Shown here: positions 10,231-19,976 of the stretch, piece by piece
Position numbering within the stretch: position 1 is the first letter of the stretch
Layout: each line of letters opens with the position of its first letter
NCBI RefSeq assembly: GCF_000090795.2
Contig: NW_003546770.1
Location: 7,618-33,233 of the forward strand
Reading direction: 5' to 3'
DNA: 25,616 nucleotides
Source: Amphimedon queenslandica
Lineage: Eukaryota; Porifera; Demospongiae; Haplosclerida; Niphatidae
Program-made: the position numbers and the translations under genes
Notes under the pieces: model-generated
The model's input: the letters and a program-made list of their open reading frames with translations, nothing else
Told to the model about the DNA's origin: nothing
Databases searched by the model: none

Positions 10231-10576
10231 TGGGCGCCACGGAAGCTCTGCCCCCCTCCTTTGATGACAGGCTGTGGGTCATGACTTGCGATTGTTGGCC
10301 CCACCCAGACTCTGGGTGGGGCTACCCAGTGAGTTTCCAGAATTCCACCCCCCCCTCAAAGAGCTCATGAAGCAGCAATGAGGGGGTGAGAGGATGGGAA
10401 AAAGCCCTGACGGGATGAAATGCCGGAGCCCCCAGCCATTGAAGGGTGTGGGGGTGGGGCTGACGTGGAGCCCATGCATTGGCCACACTTTCTTGGGGCA
10501 CTGTGGCCACTGTCTTGTTGTCTAGGTAACCCGAAGGATGAACAGTGGACCACGGCAGGCAGGTGAAACATTAATT
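10231..10576 (+). repeat. Split direct repeat B1
   Basis: It starts TGGGCGCCACGGAA and includes CTCTGGGTGGGGCTACCCAG, GAGCTCATGAAGC and GTGGCCACTGTCTTGTTGTC. It matches B2 at 10836-11195 over its whole length with substitutions and small indels, and joins A2 at TTAATTGCC. Confidence 0.88.
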
Positions 10577-10773
10577 GCCATTTAGGGTAGTGGTTTAATT
10601 GGGGTCAATCAGAGGGGCCACCCTCGCTCTGGGCGAGCCGCCCACGCATTCAATGCAGGACGTGAGCGGTACACTGGGAGCCATCCCACACACTTGTATG
10701 CATGTGTTGGAGACTGTATCGTCAAAGCACACTCATGGAAGAAGAGCTCAGAGAAGAGGCACTGCTTGTCCTT
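10574..10773 (+). repeat. Split direct repeat A2
   Basis: This second copy of A1 begins ATTGCCATTTAGGG and ends CTGCTTGTCCTT. It lies between B1 and B2, so B1-A2 recreates internally the junction expected in a circular intermediate. Confidence 0.88.
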
Positions 10774-10835
10774 CCACCACACACCCAACATCTAGGCTTA
10801 GGTTTTCCACTGGGTCCCTTCCCAGTGTGATAGTG

Positions 10836-11195
10836 TGGGCACCACGGAATCTCTGCCCCTCGTCCTTTGATGACGGCCTGTGGGTCATTCCTTCCGATGG
10901 TCGACCCCACCCCAACTCTGGGTGGGGCTACCCAGAGAGTTTCTAGAATTCTACCCCCCCCACCCGAAGAGCTCATGCAGCCGCAACGAGGGGGTGGGAG
11001 GATGAGATAGAACCCTGACGAGATGGAATGTGGGGGCCCCCAGACATTCAAAGCTGTGGAGAGGTGTGGCTGAAGTGGAGCCCATGCATTGACCACACTT
11101 CCTTAGGGCAGTGTGGCCACTGTCTCGTTGTCTAGGTATCCCGGAGGACGGACAGTGGACCACAGCAGGCAGGTGGACCCGAGGTAAGATTAATT
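10836..11195 (+). repeat. Split direct repeat B2 and right end of the retrotransposon
   Basis: It starts TGGGCACCACGGAAT and ends near GGTAAGATTAATT, after which the sequence returns to AT-rich flank (ATCTATGATATGG). Divergence from B1 is clearly visible, so the insertion is old or the repeats were already diverged at insertion. Confidence 0.87.
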
Positions 11196-11875
11196 ATCTA
11201 TGATATGGCATGGGCGGTACCACAGTGGGTGTGGCCATTGTGTATGAGCATGCCATAGAGATTAGAGTACAGGAAAGGGATTGGAAACCACTGGAAATAT
11301 TACATGTAGATGATGCGTATCCTAGCAACGTATGCAAATTGCCCCCACAAAGTGAGGAAAATGGAGGAAGGCCTTGCACTTCACTGTTCATAACTCTAGA
11401 TGAGTATCAGTGTGAACTCTTTTAATACACTACCTGAAAAATTTAAGACCTACTCTATCTAGTGATATCAGTTTTCGTGTATTACAACTAAAGAAAACTT
11501 TTTAATAGTGCCGTGAATTGTCATAGTTGAAGTTGCCCTTGACTGCTTTTTTACTTTTGTACCCTTTACTCAGAAGGTATTGAACTGATCTTGCTGTTAG
11601 GCTTATAAGTGACTAAATAACATCAAACTAGAGGGCAATGTCAGGTTTTAAAAGAAAAACGAAGTAGTTTTGAATAGTTATGAGCTAAAAACTGTTCTAA
11701 AACTAGTTTTGTTTTGTACCCTTAACTCAATCACAATAGATGCTACAGCTCTCAAACGTCAGACATGAATAAATCATTGATATGTTGAGGGCAATAAGGT
11801 ATAATAGTATCTTCATTTTAGTTTATAAGTAAATAAAGCTCAATTTTGTTAATTTTCTATTATTTTTAGGTATGA
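11196..11875. other. Flank between two transposons; one short unassigned open frame
   Basis: A 71-residue open frame at 11210-11425 (MGGTTVGVAIVYEH... to DEYQCELF) has no family I recognise; it could be an exon remnant or chance. The rest (11430-11875) is AT-rich with no gene or repeat that I can support. Confidence 0.3.
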
Positions 11876-11884
11876 TAATTTTAT

Positions 11885-11964
11885 GGCAGTGGTTATTTGT
11901 CCGAGAGTCAGACACCGGTTTTTACCATTATTTGTCCGTAACACTGTCTGCTCATGTGCAGAAA
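11885..11964 (+). repeat. Left terminal inverted repeat of the MULE
   Basis: It carries TTATTTGTCC twice, at about 11893 and 11926, a subterminal direct repeat also kept in the right arm. Such internal repeats are candidates for transposase binding sites (inference). Confidence 0.88.
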
Positions 11965-11969
11965 ACAAA

Positions 11970-14900
11970 ATGACTGACAACATTGACTTTAGTGTTGGTG
12001 ATAAATTCTCTCCTTTTGAAGCATTATCGACAAAAATAGCTGCTAATGAAAAAAGCAAATGCGTTCAGTACTATCATCATGATTCAAACACTCTTGAAAA
12101 TGCCAAGAAGAAAGCTCCTTGGAAGGTTGACAGTTCCAATAAAGCTCTTAAGTACTATTACGTTTTATATTCCTGTATATTTGGTGGAAAGGAATTTCAT
12201 TCGACATCAAAAGGAAAAAGACCCAATCAGAGGTAACAATCAAGTTTAATACAGTACAGATGGAAAATTCAGAGGGTTTAATATTTCTCGAATTTTCAGT
12301 TAAGGATTTAGTTTTGGCCAAACATGAAAATTACGGTACATCCCTTGAATTTTCCATCCATAGTGGTATATAAATATTGATATTTTAGGTTATGGAATTA
12401 TTTTAATGATTTAATAGCACATTTTGTCAAGAGTAATTTTTAATTGAAGTTTTCTTTGTCAGATGACAGTCAATATTTAACCATTACTGATATCAGTGAT
12501 GAACATAATCATGATATTTCAAAAGTAATAAATATAATAATATGTACTTATACTATATAAATGTACTATTAGGAAGTCTATGACCATCTACCTCACCAAC
12601 GAGAATTAAGGGAAGAAGTAAAGAATGATGTGGAAAAGTTATTGCAGTTAGTTGTTAACAAAAAGCTATTGCGAGAGCATTCAACAGACACTAATTTGGA
12701 AAAGTTAATTGATACATTAAAACAAATTGAAGGTAATGCATAAAATTAATTTAATATTTATTTTATGTACTTTGTAGGTGCATCTATTGAAGTGTTTACT
12801 AATAGTTCAGGGACATTAACTGGTCTTTTCTTTCAAGATGGCATAATGAAAAGCGTTTATTCTGCATATCCTGAGATGATACTGGTTGATGCCACCTATA
12901 AATTAAATGATGTTAGAATGCCATTGTACCTTTTTCTTAGCATCAATGGGAATGAAAACAGTGAAATAGTACTTGTCTTTTTGACTTTATTAGAAGGAAA
13001 AGATGACATTTATGCCATGATTCAACATTTTAAGGGACATAATCCTTAGTGGATTAACACAAAGGTTATAATGACTGATAAAGACTTCACTGAAAGGAGT
13101 GTTTTCACTGAAGAATTTCCTGATGCTTCTCTTCAAATTTGTTTATTCCATACACTCCGTTCATTTCGCCGTGAAATCAATTGTGTTAAAATAGGAATAC
13201 GATCTGGTCAGCAAGATTATGTCCTTGAAATTTTGTCAAAATTAGCGTACTCACGAACGGAATCGGACTATAACAATCAATATCACAATCTGTTGTAGTG
13301 TGGATTTAATGAAGTTATCAATTACTATAAAGCTCATATTGGCATGGCATTCGATATGAATGGGTAGAGTGTTATTATGGGTCACAATTTATACTAGGTA
13401 AAACACAATCGATTGGAGTGTATTAATGGAAGAATAAAGTGTGTGTAATAGGTATGTTAACTTAATGTATTTTTAAGTATTACTTTTACCTTGGTTTTAC
13501 TCATTCAATTATAGTTACATGTAGGTTCAATACGATACCTCGATTTTTTAAGCAATTCTTATTTTGATTGAATACCTTACGCAATGAACATGATCACACT
13601 ACCCTGATGGCTCTTACAAAAAGAAAATTGAATTTTAGTGTCCCAGTCGAAGTTGAATATGCCACTTATATAACACCATATGCTTTGCAATTTGTTGCTC
13701 AGCAGTTACATCATTGACACAAAGTTCGAATTTCAATGCAAGAAGGATCACAGTTTCAAGTTTCGTCATCTGAAGGCATTCTACAAGTAACCAGTGTTAA
13801 GTGTCAATGTCAATTTTGGAAGACCATAAAGTTGCCATGTCGCCACATTCTTGCTGTTAGAGAGAAGCAGCACTTGTTATTGTTTGAGCATACACTTGTA
13901 TCAAAGAGATGGACATTGGATTTTTTAAAGAGATCATTTTCTGACAAATCATTCCATGAAGGCACTTCAGAATCATTTCATAAAACATGTCATATTATTT
14001 GCCTAAAATAATTACTATATACCCTTAGATTAGCACCATCAGTGACCACTCAGAAATTGTATGAGTCAACACAAAGAGTTTCACCAGGCCAAAGAGTTGG
14101 CATTACAATTGCCATCACTTGTGTCCAAAGGAGGTATGAATTTCTATGAAGAACGGTATGGGCTATTGAAGATTATGAAAGATAAGTGGTCAAAAGGAGA
14201 AAGTGTTACACTTTCATGTAAGACAGTTTAGCCTAGTAATTTTCAATTGATAGCTTTGTACAATGTAGTTGCTGCCAGTGAATGTGATTTGGGTCCATCC
14301 AATTGTTCTTCAGAATCTAACACGCCATCTCACATAAATATTCCTATTCATCATACTCATATTGATGGGGACTTATCTGTTTTACCTCTTGAACATACTG
14401 GTGATGATCTGCTTTTTTAACATCATGGTGAGGATGTACCTCTTGAACATACATATATGCATAATATTTGTGAGAACTCATCTCTTGAACTAACTACTCA
14501 TACACACATTGATGGTGATGCTGAAACACAACTCTCTGAAGATCTTCCTCCCGAACCATGTCAGTCTCTCTTAAATGTCTCAACACAGGAGTCAAGAAGA
14601 TGTAATATTAATTGTGAAATGTATTCAACTCACATTGTATCAGTAGATATATCTTCGGTTGTACAACCACCAAAGTTACAAAAATGTGGAAGACCAAAAG
14701 GTGCTACCAAGTCAGCTATTGGTATTCCAAGCAAGAAAAAGGCAAAGATTGCCGTTAAAACAGTACCATTTGGGAAAAATTACCTATTAAAAAAGAATAT
14801 GGTCAGTCTATAATTTTATATGCAATAATGATTGTTGTTATTAGTTATTTTATGCTGGTTTGTTGACGAACTTGTTGCCAAAGGAGCAGTAGACAGGAAA

Positions 14901-15212
14901 ATGATCGTTGAAGAAGAGCAAGTTGAAGTACGACCTGAAAGAATATCACCATTTTGTCTTGATGGTAGCGTTTGCCTTCTCTCTTGCCACAATTATTTCA
15001 GTAATGATGCATGGTTGGCCATTACTAGTGTGTGCAAAGCTGTTAAGAAGAATTCAGTGTGGTTTTGTGGACGATATACATTACAAATTGATGATGAAAC
15101 ACAATCATCAATTCAATGTGATTTGTGTTTATCTTTGTATCATTTTAAATGTGTTGGCTTGAAGAGAGGGATAAAGAAGGCATGGTTCTGTTGTACTTGT
15201 TTGAAAGACTAA
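11970..15212 (+). pseudogene. MULE transposase, ZSWIM3-like, with SWIM, AT-hook and PHD-like parts
   Basis: The likely start is 11970, just inside the left inverted repeat. Exons include 11970-12232, about 12463-12534, 12573-12732 and 12778 onward; the introns at 12535-12572 (38 bp) and 12733-12777 (45 bp) restore frame exactly. The N-terminal part has SVGDKFSPFEAL and CIFGGKEFHS, the FAR1-like DNA-binding region, then DEHNHDIS. The catalytic core shows MILVDATYKLND (first Asp), VIMTDKDFTER (second Asp) and LQICLFHTLRSFRRE. Lesions include TAG at 13047-13049, TAG at 13296-13298 and frameshifts near 13330-13430, where HNRLECINGRIKCV is out of frame. A SWIM zinc finger CQCQFWKTIKLPCRH (CxC...CxH) lies near 13806-13850. 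Later come KCGRPKG (AT-hook-like, about 14683-14703), VEVRPERISPFCLDG, and a PHD-like finger at 15066-15206 with CDLC, YHFKC and WFCCTC; its first Cys pair is CGRY, so one ligand is lost. The recombined parts look like one long ancestral protein. Confidence 0.85.
12250..12368. repeat. 119-bp MITE nested in a transposase intron
   Basis: TACAGTACAGATGGAAAATTC at the left matches the reverse complement of the right end (TACCACTATGGATGGAAAATTC). The element lies between the first and second transposase exons, so it would be spliced out. The ends begin and finish with TA, compatible with a TA target site. Confidence 0.65.
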
Positions 15213-15366
15213 ACTAGCTTTACAGTTGCAAATCATTTATATAGTTGTCATGTATACATTTAAGGTATGAGAATACTAATTTGAGTCAGTAGTAAAACTA
15301 ATATTGATTTGAAACAAGAGTAGTTGATAAATAACAGATACTTATAGTCAGAGTCTAAACTAAACA

Positions 15367-15883
15367 TACCGTAGGACGACTAATTTTCGCGAATGCTAAT
15401 AAGAATTTCCATGGAAACGGTTTAGATAATTGCTATGGCGATTGACCACATGTTTATACATTTACAATGTCCTGCAGCTAATCAGCTATTGTTAGCAGCT
15501 TTAGTGGAGCCATCCAGCTCTCTTATCCCATTATATTCTTCTTTGGACCACTACCTTCAAGCTCTTTGCTGCAAATTCAGTGCTTGTCCGTTGGTCATGA
15601 TTACGAACCACACCCAAGTCAATAAACAATGTTTAATGGTTTGGGTGTGGTTTAATTATAATTGTGACCAACAGACCAGCATCAAAGAGCTCAAAGGTAG
15701 TGGTCCATACAAGAATATAACAGGATAAGAGAGCTGGATGGCTCCAATAAAGCTGCTAAAGATATCTGATTAGCTGCTGGACACTGTAAATGTATAAACA
15801 CATGGTTAATTGCATAGCAACTATCTAATCTGTTTCCATGGAAATTCTAATTAGCATTCAGGAAAATTAGTCATCCTACGGTA
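15367..15883. repeat. Foldback (long-palindrome) MITE nested in the MULE
   Basis: The left arm from 15367 (TACCGTAGGACGACTAATTT) is the reverse complement of the right arm ending 15883. Pairing runs almost to the centre near 15630, where CCACACCCA faces TGGGTGTGG. Each arm is about 250 bases. The outer bases are TA on both sides, consistent with a TA target duplication of Tc1/mariner-type elements. It sits downstream of the transposase stop and upstream of the right inverted repeat. The transcript would form a long hairpin. Confidence 0.85.
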
Positions 15884-15950
15884 TATAGAGCAAACAAAAT
15901 TAATAGATACTTTAAACTAAATTTTTTCACGTTTGTGCAGGCCTCCATTT

Positions 15951-16030
15951 TTTCCGCACATGCACTGACGGTGTTACGGACAAATAACGGTAACAAACGG
16001 CGTCCGATTCTTGGACAAATAACCACTGCC
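15951..16030 (-). repeat. Right terminal inverted repeat of the MULE
   Basis: Read on the minus strand from 16030 it begins GGCAGTGGTTATTTGTCCAA and aligns gap-free with the left arm for 80 bases. The target duplication copy follows at 16031-16039. Confidence 0.88.
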
Positions 16031-16039
16031 TAATTCTGT

Positions 16040-16339
16040 TGACACTAATGCAAGACTTCTTTCACAATCCATCCCATTAACCAAGAGTAAGAGGCTTTGC
16101 CATCGTGAAGGTAGTGGTAAATGATTATTTATTATTAGCCTAACAGTCAAGAAACTGGAAGAAAGTAGCAAGATGACAGCAGGACACTGAACCTAAAATT
16201 CACTAATTCAACAAAAAATTATTTTAATTTTTGTACTTTTATAAAGAAATTTTTGGTATTTTTAGTGCATCGCACTAGGGTACAGTTTAGCAACTTCAGT
16301 GCGGCAGTTTGAATTTCACTGTGTTCTCAGGGTTGCAAG
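16040..16339. other. Spacer between MULE and P-like element, nothing recognised
   Basis: No gene, RNA or repeat is seen. It may include the 5' end of the P-like element, but no terminal inverted repeat pairing with the region after 19600 could be found by eye. Confidence 0.35.
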
Positions 16340-19300
16340 ATGGGTCAAAAGAAATTGTTCTCAAGGAGAAAGAAGATTACAAAATTGCGTGACAAGTTTT
16401 CCATTGCACCTAAGACGCAAAAATCCATGAATTTTAGTGCACTAAGTGATGAGCTTGATGACACACTGTTACCAGACAGGTTCTTCAGAATGGAAAGCAC
16501 TGGGTCTAACTCTATTATCATATGCAGTATTGAAGAAAATCCCTATTATATCACACTCAATTGCAATAAATAAAAATCTCACTTACACAATAAATGTATA
16601 TAGCAAGAATGATGTCACTCTATCAATTCACAAATAAAAAAGGTAATAATTATTAATTAATAATCATAGCTTACGTTATAAAATTAACATATTTTTACAG
16701 GACAATCAATAGCATCACTAGAGCATCATCCATTTAAAACAATAAGACATTTCGACTGCTCTTATTTGGTTGAAAAAAGCCATCAAGCAGCACCGTGTTC
16801 TGTAATGCAGCATGTATAGACACACACTAAACGCCATAAAATCAAAAAATAATATAACATCAAAAAATATCAACCCTCACACAAATTTAAGATGGCTTGG
16901 GAAAGATCAAATGATTCAAGAAATAAAAGCTTTCCGATCAGTGGTAACGAAGCAGGATCATTTAATTGCTGAGTTACAGAGAAAACTAGACAATGACAAC
17001 ACAATACTTGAAGTTGATTCAACAACACATGATGACCTCATCGCCATGATGAAAATAAACAATGGCCAAATTATGAAATCCCATGCCGAAGACAGTTTTC
17101 AGGCCATATTTTGGCAAAACCAATATGATGCAGCACAACAGAGATCCAGCACACATTTTTGATGGCACCCAACAATGATCAAGTGGTGTATTTACCTTAG
17201 CCATAAATCGTCTAGTGCATACAATTTGCTTTGATCAAGTAATATTATCCATCTACCATGCCAACAAACATTCAGAGATTATAGCCACTATTATCAGAGT
17301 ACTTCAGGATTCTCCTTCGACTTGTACAAACAACTAATAAATTACTCTCCAGTAACATCTTTGGAAAATTATTAGAAATATGTATCGCTGATTGGAGACG
17401 AGATGTACATCAAGGAGAATCTGATTTTTAATATAGTTACAGGAGAGCTGATTGTTTTTTGCGATGTGGGTGATATCAATAATCACGTTGCATCATTGGA
17501 AAAAAAAGAGAATAGTACAAATAATACACGACTCCCCACCCTCACAAAAATAGTATTTGTTATCGAGGCCTATTTACTGAAGTTACTTTCCCCTATGCCT
17601 CATTTCCGTCCACTAACCTTACCAGAGAACAGTTAGTACCAATCTTCCTTCAAGCATGGCTCAGAATTGAGACCTGTGGATTTCACGTCACAAGCATTAC
17701 ACTTAATGGGTGCTCTGTAAATAGGAAGTTCTACAAAATCATCACAGATAACACAGGAAACATCAAGCATAAATTTCAAAATCCACTGAGCAGTGAAAAG
17801 AGAGATGTATTCCTATTTTGAAATCCCCAACACCTTATGAAAACTGTAATGAATTGTCTGGCTAACCCGAAAAGAAATATGCAGGTATCCCATTAATTGC
17901 CAATAATGATTCTTTAAAAATAACTCGCATGCAGTTCAAGAGACAATCCATATCATGGGACATTGTCAAACAACTGTATGAAATGACAATCACTAACACA
18001 GGACTCACTACTCTGCCTAAAATCAGACATGAGCACATCTACTTGAATAATTTTTCAAAAATGAGAGTTGACCTTGCTACCCAGGTAAATCAAAATATTT
18101 AAATAAATATTGTAGATAATAATAAAAATATTATTATAGACTCTTAGCACAACAGTAGCCAAAGCAATGAGGCACTTCTTAACAGAGGAGGCAGAGGAGA
18201 CTGCAAACTTTATCGAAAAAATAATTACTGATTTAATTATTACTGATTCAATATATAATTTTGATCTTGTAAAATATATATTGACTTTACCTGGTGTAAA
18301 GAGCTTTTTCAGTGAAAGAATTTCACAAGATCCTCTAGAAAAGTACTTCAGTCGTCAAAGACAAAGAGGATGAGTGAGTGAAAACCCTACAGTTAGAGAC
18401 TTCCTTGTTAACAACCAATCACTGAGAGTAGTAAATTCCATTAAGATCGACACTTCAGAGGGAAACACACGAGGAATGAATGAGGAGAATGTCACAGTTC
18501 AGTCTGATGGACCTCTACCAAAATTTAAAAAAATGTGACAAAACAGCAATTGAAGACAATAACACTATTACAACAGTACAAACTCATCTAAGTCTTATCA
18601 GTAAGTATTAAATATTAACAAAACTCATGATAATCAATACTTAAATTACAGCCATGCATTAATAGGTACAGTCAAAGAGTCTATTACAAATGAAATATTT
18701 ACTCTTCCCAGTGTTACAGCCACTACGACACGACAGACAGCAGAATGCCTATATAAATGACTATAAGAAAACACATCAGCAGTGTCGCCTTTCGAAAGCT
18801 TCTTAACATACTTTTTTAGTATGTGGATATCAGCACTTTCTACAAACAGTTCTATTTGAGAGCAGATCTGGAAACGTTTCCTGTTATTTACGTCATCATC
18901 TGAGTATTCCCAGTTCTGGTCCAACCTCTACAAAAAAGTGAATATCACAATTCATTCTCCAATTCTCTCTTTCTACATCACTTACAGACTTTTCACTCAA
19001 TACTGGAAACAGAAATATCCACTCACTCAACCAACTCAACAACAGCAAATTTCTCACATGAGTGAAGATGAGCAATGCACCCTATGGTTTGTAGCTGGGT
19101 ACATCATAAAGAAAGTAAAAGAATACTCTGCTCTAAGATGAAGAAAGATCACTTGGCTGAAAAGTTACAGCAGTTCCTTGAAGAAAGTGAAATCGACACC
19201 GGCATCCGTATCACTGAAGGACAAAAGGAATGTGAATGGTTCGACTCAATTAATAGAGGTGGCCTCACAAAATGTAACAAGGACTTCTATTCCCATCTTA

Positions 19301-19600
19301 AAATGGTCGAAATAGAAATCAAATCAATATTGCTACCATCAATAACAAATGTTCCAGTACCTGATATCATTGAAAGACTATCAAAAAAACAGCATAGAAA
19401 ACTCATGGGCTTCATTTGTTTCAAGCATAAACTCATCTCCGGACTTGAAGGAACTGCAACTAGTTCATCACCTCATTTTAGAAGAATATCTAAAGTTACG
19501 CTGCTTCGGCCACACTAACAAGTTAATGAAAATGTACAATGATGCTGAAGAAATGAACTTACTAAAAAGCAGAAGTTTCAGATCCCAAATCAGCTCATAA
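16340..19600 (+). pseudogene. P-element / THAP9-like transposase, degenerate
   Basis: P-family transposases are GTP-dependent nuclear DDE enzymes. The opening exon (16340-16640) has an open frame, but its continuation (SIAINKNLTYTINVYSKNDV) is in another frame. Then come a coiled-coil-like stretch (QEIKAFRSVVTKQDHLIAEL) and ILEVDSTTHDDLIAMM...SFQAIFWQNQ, a pattern of the P/THAP9 family. The core reads RWHPTMIKWC, SLIGDEMYIKENLIFN, VTGELIVFCDVGDINNHV, LNGCSVNRKFYKI and PQHLMKTVMNCL, spread over several frames. Introns 18085-18139 and 18601-18651 rejoin frame well. The C-terminal part has FFSERISQDPLEKYFSRQRQ, a TGA at 18371-18373, then LWFVAGYIIKKVKE, EWFDSINRGGLTKC and a tail LRCFGHTNKLMKMY...SRSFRSQI. 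No THAP zinc finger is clear at the N terminus. Element ends are not identified. Many stops and shifts: inactive. Confidence 0.82.
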
Positions 19601-19976
19601 CCTCACTCGTATAATCTATCACTTCTTTCCAATACTATTACTAAACACGTGGATTATGATATTATTAACCAATACTAATAATTAAAACAATACAGTTTTA
19701 ATTTTAAATGTTCTCTAAAAAAGACAAATACGGCAAAGACAACTAGCATTTCCTGCAGCAAACATATGGCAAGCCAATAGTATCAAAATTCGACTATCTC
19801 ATATGATGACATAAGAATGCCCACACGACGACTTAAGATCACAAGTCGACTTTAAAACTCATGACAACTTGTATTTATTATTTCTAAGGGAGTGGCAAAA
19901 TATTAATAAAATATAATAATTCTAATTAATTTATTTTAACCCTTTGTAAACTAAAGAGGAAAAAAACTGAATAAAA
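19601..19976. other. AT-rich spacer, nothing recognised
   Basis: No coding frame or repeat is supported between the P-like remnant and the integrase-core gene. The end of this stretch is presumably the 5' region of the next gene. Confidence 0.4.

Larger units (their letters stand above)
4647..11195 (+). mobile_element. DIRS-order tyrosine-recombinase retrotransposon with split direct repeats
   Basis: The element reads A1 (4647-4847), gag-like region, reverse transcriptase/RNase H, tyrosine recombinase, B1 (10231-10576), A2 (10574-10773), B2 (10836-11195). A1 matches A2 and B1 matches B2. This split-direct-repeat layout is the signature of PAT/Ngaro-type elements, which replicate through a circular DNA intermediate inserted by a tyrosine recombinase rather than a DDE integrase. 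The left edge begins ATTGCC and the right edge ends TTAATT; the internal B1-A2 junction reads TTAATTGCC, as expected if the trinucleotide ATT is shared at the recombination point. There is no longer target duplication. The copy is dead: it has several frameshifts, Asn in place of the second RT Asp, and lost His/Arg in the recombinase. Its GC-rich coding region contrasts with the AT-rich flanks. Confidence 0.88.
11876..16039 (+). mobile_element. Mutator-like (MULE) DNA transposon, complete but dead
   Basis: The ends are two 80-base inverted repeats that align without gaps (11885-11964 and 15951-16030, 68 of 80 bases equal by my count), both starting GGCAGTGGTTATTTGTCC. They are flanked by a 9-bp near-duplication, TAATTTTAT (11876-11884) and TAATTCTGT (16031-16039). 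Nine-base duplications and long inverted repeats are standard for Mutator elements. The interior encodes a ZSWIM3-like transposase on the plus strand. Two younger non-autonomous elements are nested inside (12250-12368 and 15367-15883). Confidence 0.88.

Noticed and set aside
10365..11163. Several minus-strand open frames in B1, A2 and B2
   Set aside because: They fall wholly in the non-coding repeats, are GC-driven, and differ between the two copies of each repeat.
4647..11195. Reading the A repeats as ordinary LTRs of a Gypsy/Copia element
   Set aside because: There is no protease or DDE integrase, a tyrosine recombinase is present, and A2 lies between two B copies rather than at the right end.
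4058..11260. One larger transposon bounded by TGTCATATCATAT and the ATGATATGGCAT after 11195
   Set aside because: The similarity is only about a dozen bases and does not extend; the inner element boundaries explain the sequence better.
15367..15883. CRISPR-like or structural RNA locus from the strong palindrome
   Set aside because: There is a single inverted pair with no spacer array, TA-flanked ends and a eukaryotic context; a foldback MITE explains it.
18646..18924. Minus-strand 92-residue open frame
   Set aside because: It lies opposite P-like transposase coding sequence (KESITNEIF...FWSNLYKKV) that continues in frame with the neighbours, so it is a shadow.
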